From: Pedosphaera sp.
Lineage (GTDB): Bacteria > Verrucomicrobiota > Verrucomicrobiia > Limisphaerales > UBA9464
Direction of reading: 5' to 3'
Assembly (NCBI GenBank): GCA_009695405.1
Contig: SIAZ01000151.1
Location: 1 to 9,011 of the forward strand
DNA length: 9,011 nucleotides
In this document: piece after piece, positions 6,348 to 9,011 of the stretch
How the letters are laid out: the number at the start of each line of letters is the position of its first letter
How positions within the stretch are numbered: position 1 is the stretch's first letter
The notes under the pieces: model-generated
The model's input: only the letters and a program-made list of their open reading frames with translations
Told to the model about the DNA's origin: nothing
The model's database searches: none
Translations under genes and position numbers: made by a program

Positions 6348-8233
6348 TCAACTGGTTCTGCCATTCCAAGCCAGACGCAGAAACTTAGGTGCGGCTCCTT
6401 TCCAAAGTTTGGCTTGGTTGGCGGAGATGCCTTGGGCGGCGAAATGGGCGCAGAGGCCGAGTTGGTCGATTTCCACCCAGTTCGCTGGTGAGCCATCGGG
6501 TGAGGTGAAGTCCTTCAGCGCGAGCGTGAGCGTTTGTCCGACTTCAGAGCCTTCGATTTCTTTCGTGCAGACGAAGGTCCGGCGCCGTCGGCAGTAGCTG
6601 CGCCATTTGTTTTGTTGAAGCACGAAACTCATGTGGTTCGCTTGAGGCATTTTAAGCGTAATTTGGAGAGTCGATCCGTCTGTGCCACGCCAGAGGGGAT
6701 CGGTAACTTTGCGTGTCCAGTGTTGCTGATGCGTTGCATTGCCTGCATTGAGCACATACCAGTCACGCAAGCCGTGGGAAAAGTCGTCGATGAGTGGGGT
6801 CGGTTTCGCGGTGAGTGGAAGATGGGCTTGTTTAATTTCGGGTGCACTGAGCGAGTAGAGCAGGCTGCTGATGCAGACCTCGGTCACAGGTTTGGCGTAG
6901 CCTGGAATGGCCGCGAGTGATTCGGGCTTGGGCAAGCTGTAGACGACATTTGCGAAGGAAAAAAGTGGCAGTTCGTGGGTGTGCAGTGGAAAGGTTGAAG
7001 TAAAATCGTCGCCTTCGCGAATGACATTTGGACTGCGCCAGAAGCGGGCGCGGGGATCAGAATCGACGCTGTAGAAAATCTCAACTCGGGCGACGGGCAG
7101 CGATTTGGAATTGGGTGTGACGCGCAGCATGGGTGTTGGGGCAAGAGTGAGTGTGCTTCGAGGCGTTTCTGGCAACGAAGGGCCGCCTTTTAAATAATGA
7201 TCGAACCATAGCGGCAGCGTCACCGCCACCTCGGGCGTGAGTTGGTGGTTCCAATGTGGCGCCCAGCTGTAGCGTCTGGGTTGGTCTTCGATCAGCGCAT
7301 TCGTGCGATACACGTCGTCCATCCATCCATGGAAGTCGTTGGTGGCACTGCGATGGAGCAGGGGGCAGCGAATGAGCGGTGCGTAGCTCTCGAAGCTCAT
7401 TGTGCGGCGGAAGACCTCAGCATCGCCTTTGATCTGTTCCTGCCGCGCTGTGCCTCCGATGAATTCATGCGCCTTCCAGCGCCAACCTTGACCGCCCACG
7501 CTCGGCACTGCGGCTTTTGCGCGATCATCAGAGTCGGCGACATACATCGTGAGATTGCCACCCATGGAGTAGCCATGCACTCCGAGTCGCTGAGGATCGA
7601 CCTCCGGTTGTTGTTCGAGAAAAGTGAGCCCGCGACGGCAACCGAGCGTGAGCAAATACCAATTGTTGTTCTTAGGATGCTCGCGGTCTTCAAAGAACTG
7701 CCCGGTCCCGGCAGCAGCGTATAGTAACCCTGAACATTGAGCTGCGAGGGATCGACCGTGCCCCAATCGGTATTTGGATCATCTAGCTTTGATCTCTCCG
7801 AGGCGTTAATAGGTGGTTTGCCGCTGCCACTGCTGCCCCAGTTCACTGACAGCGCTGCATAACCACGTCCAACAAGCAGATTCACCTCATGCAAGAATGC
7901 CCGCTGACCGCCGCCATGGATGTGCATCACTGCGGGGAGTTTTTCTTTCGTACCCTCGGGAAAAACGTAGATGGCAGCCATGCGCGCTGGTTTGCCTTTG
8001 AAGTGGCCAATCAAATAACGCATATGTCGGAACACGCCGCCGTTCTCCTTCCACTCGCGGATGAGCTCGGATTCGAGTGAGTCTGCGCTTGGATCAAAGC
8101 CGGCCCACAACTCTTTCACGGATTGCGGCATCGAATCAGCAGCGAGAGCGGGGATTGAGCCTACCCACGGCACCGCAGCAAGGGCCGTGCTTTTTTGGAG
8201 GAATAGACGGCGGTTAAGTGAGCCTAGATTCAT
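6348..8233 (-). pseudogene. Tat-exported alpha/beta hydrolase (acetyl xylan esterase-like), one frameshift
   Basis: Two adjoining frames together encode a secreted alpha/beta hydrolase of about 628 residues, probably a carbohydrate or peptide ester hydrolase (acetyl xylan esterase or prolyl oligopeptidase-like). The substrate is unknown. Residues 1-32 form a Tat signal (NRRLFLQKS, a hydrophobic stretch, then ALAADS). The oxyanion-hole segment is MHIHGGGQ (~103-110), the nucleophile is in GYSMGG (Ser ~223), the likely acid is in TNDFHG (Asp ~300) and the likely base is in WNHQL (His ~330). The C-terminal ~250 residues look like beta-sandwich accessory domains. Start is the ATG at 8233. At 7701-7703 the frame shifts: adding one G to the minus-strand GGG run restores a continuous reading, with LLPGPG followed by QFFEDREHPKNNNWYL. 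This is either a true one-base deletion or a sequencing error. Everything else looks intact, so the gene is a young pseudogene or miscalled. The N-terminal frame alone continues out of register to 7397. Confidence 0.85.
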
Positions 8234-8294
8234 GGTAAAGGAGGGTAGATCGTTAGTTGGCGAACAGAACTTCCTGCGTGTCCTCTGAAGGTCT
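8234..8294. other. upstream region of the hydrolase
   Basis: This short stretch lies before the hydrolase ATG on the minus strand. I see no Shine-Dalgarno sequence and no clear -35/-10 pair. The purine-rich GGAGGG at 8241-8246 is on the opposite strand and cannot serve as the ribosome site of the hydrolase. Confidence 0.3.
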
Positions 8295-8453
8295 TTACCT
8301 ATCGGATCTCTCGATCCAGTGCCCGTCGGGACTTCAGCCCGCGCCATCGTTGTCGATCGTGTCGGAAGTCTTGGGAACGAGGAGTTCTTTACTGGCCAAT
8401 ACGACCGAGCGGGTGCCGCTGGCGGAATCGCAAATAGCGATCTCCACGCTCAA
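8295..8453 (-). pseudogene. remnant of a DPP-IV / beta-propeller peptidase-like gene
   Basis: On the minus strand, one frame reads SVEIAICDSASGTRSVVLASKE, LLVPKTSDTI, NDGAG, then a TGA at 8336-8334, then SPDGHWIERSDR and a TAA at 8297-8295. The pattern [VI]x[IV]xDxxTGxxxxLVxxxxLxPxxxxxx, followed by a WSPDG motif, is typical of the N-terminal beta-propeller of S9B dipeptidyl peptidase IV-like proteins. Here the expected Trp codon TGG is TGA, a one-base change, and the bases after it still encode SPDG. The fragment starts right at the stop of the truncated DUF1501 gene (8458), with no room for a normal gene start. I read it as a short decayed remnant. The assignment rests on motif recognition over ~50 residues and may be wrong. 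Confidence 0.35.
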
Positions 8454-8457
8454 TGAA

Positions 8458-8934
8458 TCAGGCAAGAACCCCTTTCACCACATGGCCCGCTACATCGGTG
8501 AGGCGATAGTCGCGGCCATTGTGACGGTAGGTAAGTTGTTCGTGGTCGAATCCGAGCAAGTGAAGGATCGTGGCGTGGAAGTCGTTCACATGCACTTCGT
8601 CTTTGGCTACGCGGATGCCGGCGTCATCGGATTCGCCATATACCGTTCCGCCTTTTACGCCCCCGCCGGCCATCCACGAAGAGAAGACCCAGTGATGGTG
8701 TTCGCGGCCGGCTTGGCCGGGGGCTTCCTTGAAGGGCGTGCGCCCGAACTCCGTGGTCCAGACCACCAGTGTGTCGTCGAGCATTCCACGTTGTTTCAGG
8801 TCACGGAGGAGCCCAGCGATGGGTAGGTCCACGTTTTTGGCCAAAGGTGTGTGCGCGTTCATATGTAAGCGTACGCCGAACCCCATGGTTCCCAATTCGC
8901 CTTCCTTGGGTTTAGCCTGAGCGAATGAACTCAA
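8458..8934 (-). pseudogene. DUF1501 protein, C-terminal third only
   Basis: The frame encodes the C-terminal part of a DUF1501 protein: DLPIAGLLRDLKQRGMLDDTLVVWTTEFGRTPFKE, then GREHHHWVFSSWMAGGGVKGGTVYGESDDAG, then HVNDFHATILHLLGFDHEQLTYRHNGRDYRLTDVAGHVVKGVLA. This is the type usually paired with DUF1549/DUF1553 cytochrome-like genes and is closer to that subgroup than the complete copy at 1257-2633. Family similarity begins at about HMNAHTP (near 8862). The first two thirds, including the Tat signal, are missing, and an in-frame TAA lies directly before the TTG at 8934. Candidate starts are that TTG, the ATG at 8886 and the ATG at 8862, none with a ribosome site. A fragment lacking the signal and half the active site is unlikely to work, so I call it a truncated pseudogene. 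Confidence 0.8.
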
Positions 8935-9011
8935 TTAAACCGTCTCGGAAGCGGCGTGGTCTTGCTGAAATCCAACTGCTAATCACTGAATTCAAAAGCT
9001 CGGGACTCTCA

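Noticed and set aside
6262..6352. Tiny minus-strand frame starting at an ATG that overlaps the hydrolase stop (MVTGSPATAGKDLLMLETK...)
   Set aside because: The overlap resembles translational coupling, but at roughly 28 residues with no known match it cannot be supported as a gene.
6227..6496. Minus-strand frame of 89 residues overlapping the hydrolase end
   Set aside because: Most of it is an out-of-frame reading of the hydrolase C-terminus, and the rest has no recognisable features.
8257..8826. Plus-strand frame of 189 residues
   Set aside because: It lies antisense to the DUF1501 fragment, whose minus-strand reading matches a known family. The plus frame is its shadow.

Overview
The window looks like a piece of chromosome from a free-living bacterium of the Planctomycetes-Verrucomicrobia group. 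I infer this from two DUF1501-type secreted proteins with Tat signals, a DUF2652 cyclase-like protein, a 23S-rRNA-IVP-like four-helix-bundle protein and an unusually long Tat-exported alpha/beta hydrolase. Clear Shine-Dalgarno sequences are missing in front of most genes, which is common in these phyla. GC content is intermediate. The phylum call is inference; there is no rRNA or marker gene here.

Left part (1-1106): the first ~485 bases hold no gene I can support. They do hold a minus-strand element that resembles the 3' end of a tRNA (T-loop-like sequence, CCA) followed 5 bases later by a terminator-like hairpin, and a 10-bp direct repeat. Next comes a plus-strand gene for a ~206-residue protein built of two diverged copies of a ~50-residue beta-rich unit joined by a linker.

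Middle part (1257-4405, all minus strand): in transcription order, a four-helix-bundle protein with a Pro/Arg-rich tail, a DUF2652 class III cyclase-like protein with a C-terminal hydrophobic segment, and a complete DUF1501 protein. The gaps (135 and 176 bp) are too large for a tight operon. A 169-bp divergent region with two short palindromes separates this group from a plus-strand gene (4575-6101) for an unrecognised 508-residue protein with an N-terminal four-cysteine motif.

Right part (6348-9011, minus strand): a zone of gene decay. A Tat-exported alpha/beta hydrolase is intact except for one apparent missing G. Upstream lie a short remnant that looks like a DPP-IV/WD40-like beta-propeller with a Trp-to-stop change in its WSPDG motif, and directly abutting it the C-terminal third of a second DUF1501 protein whose N-terminal two thirds are gone. 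The pieces sit head to tail with no full gene between them, which suggests deletions and joins.

I see no CRISPR array, no intact insertion sequence, no phage genes and no defence system. The best leads for new biology are the two-repeat protein, the Cys-motif 508-residue protein and the left-edge tRNA-like structure. None of these proves a new system.
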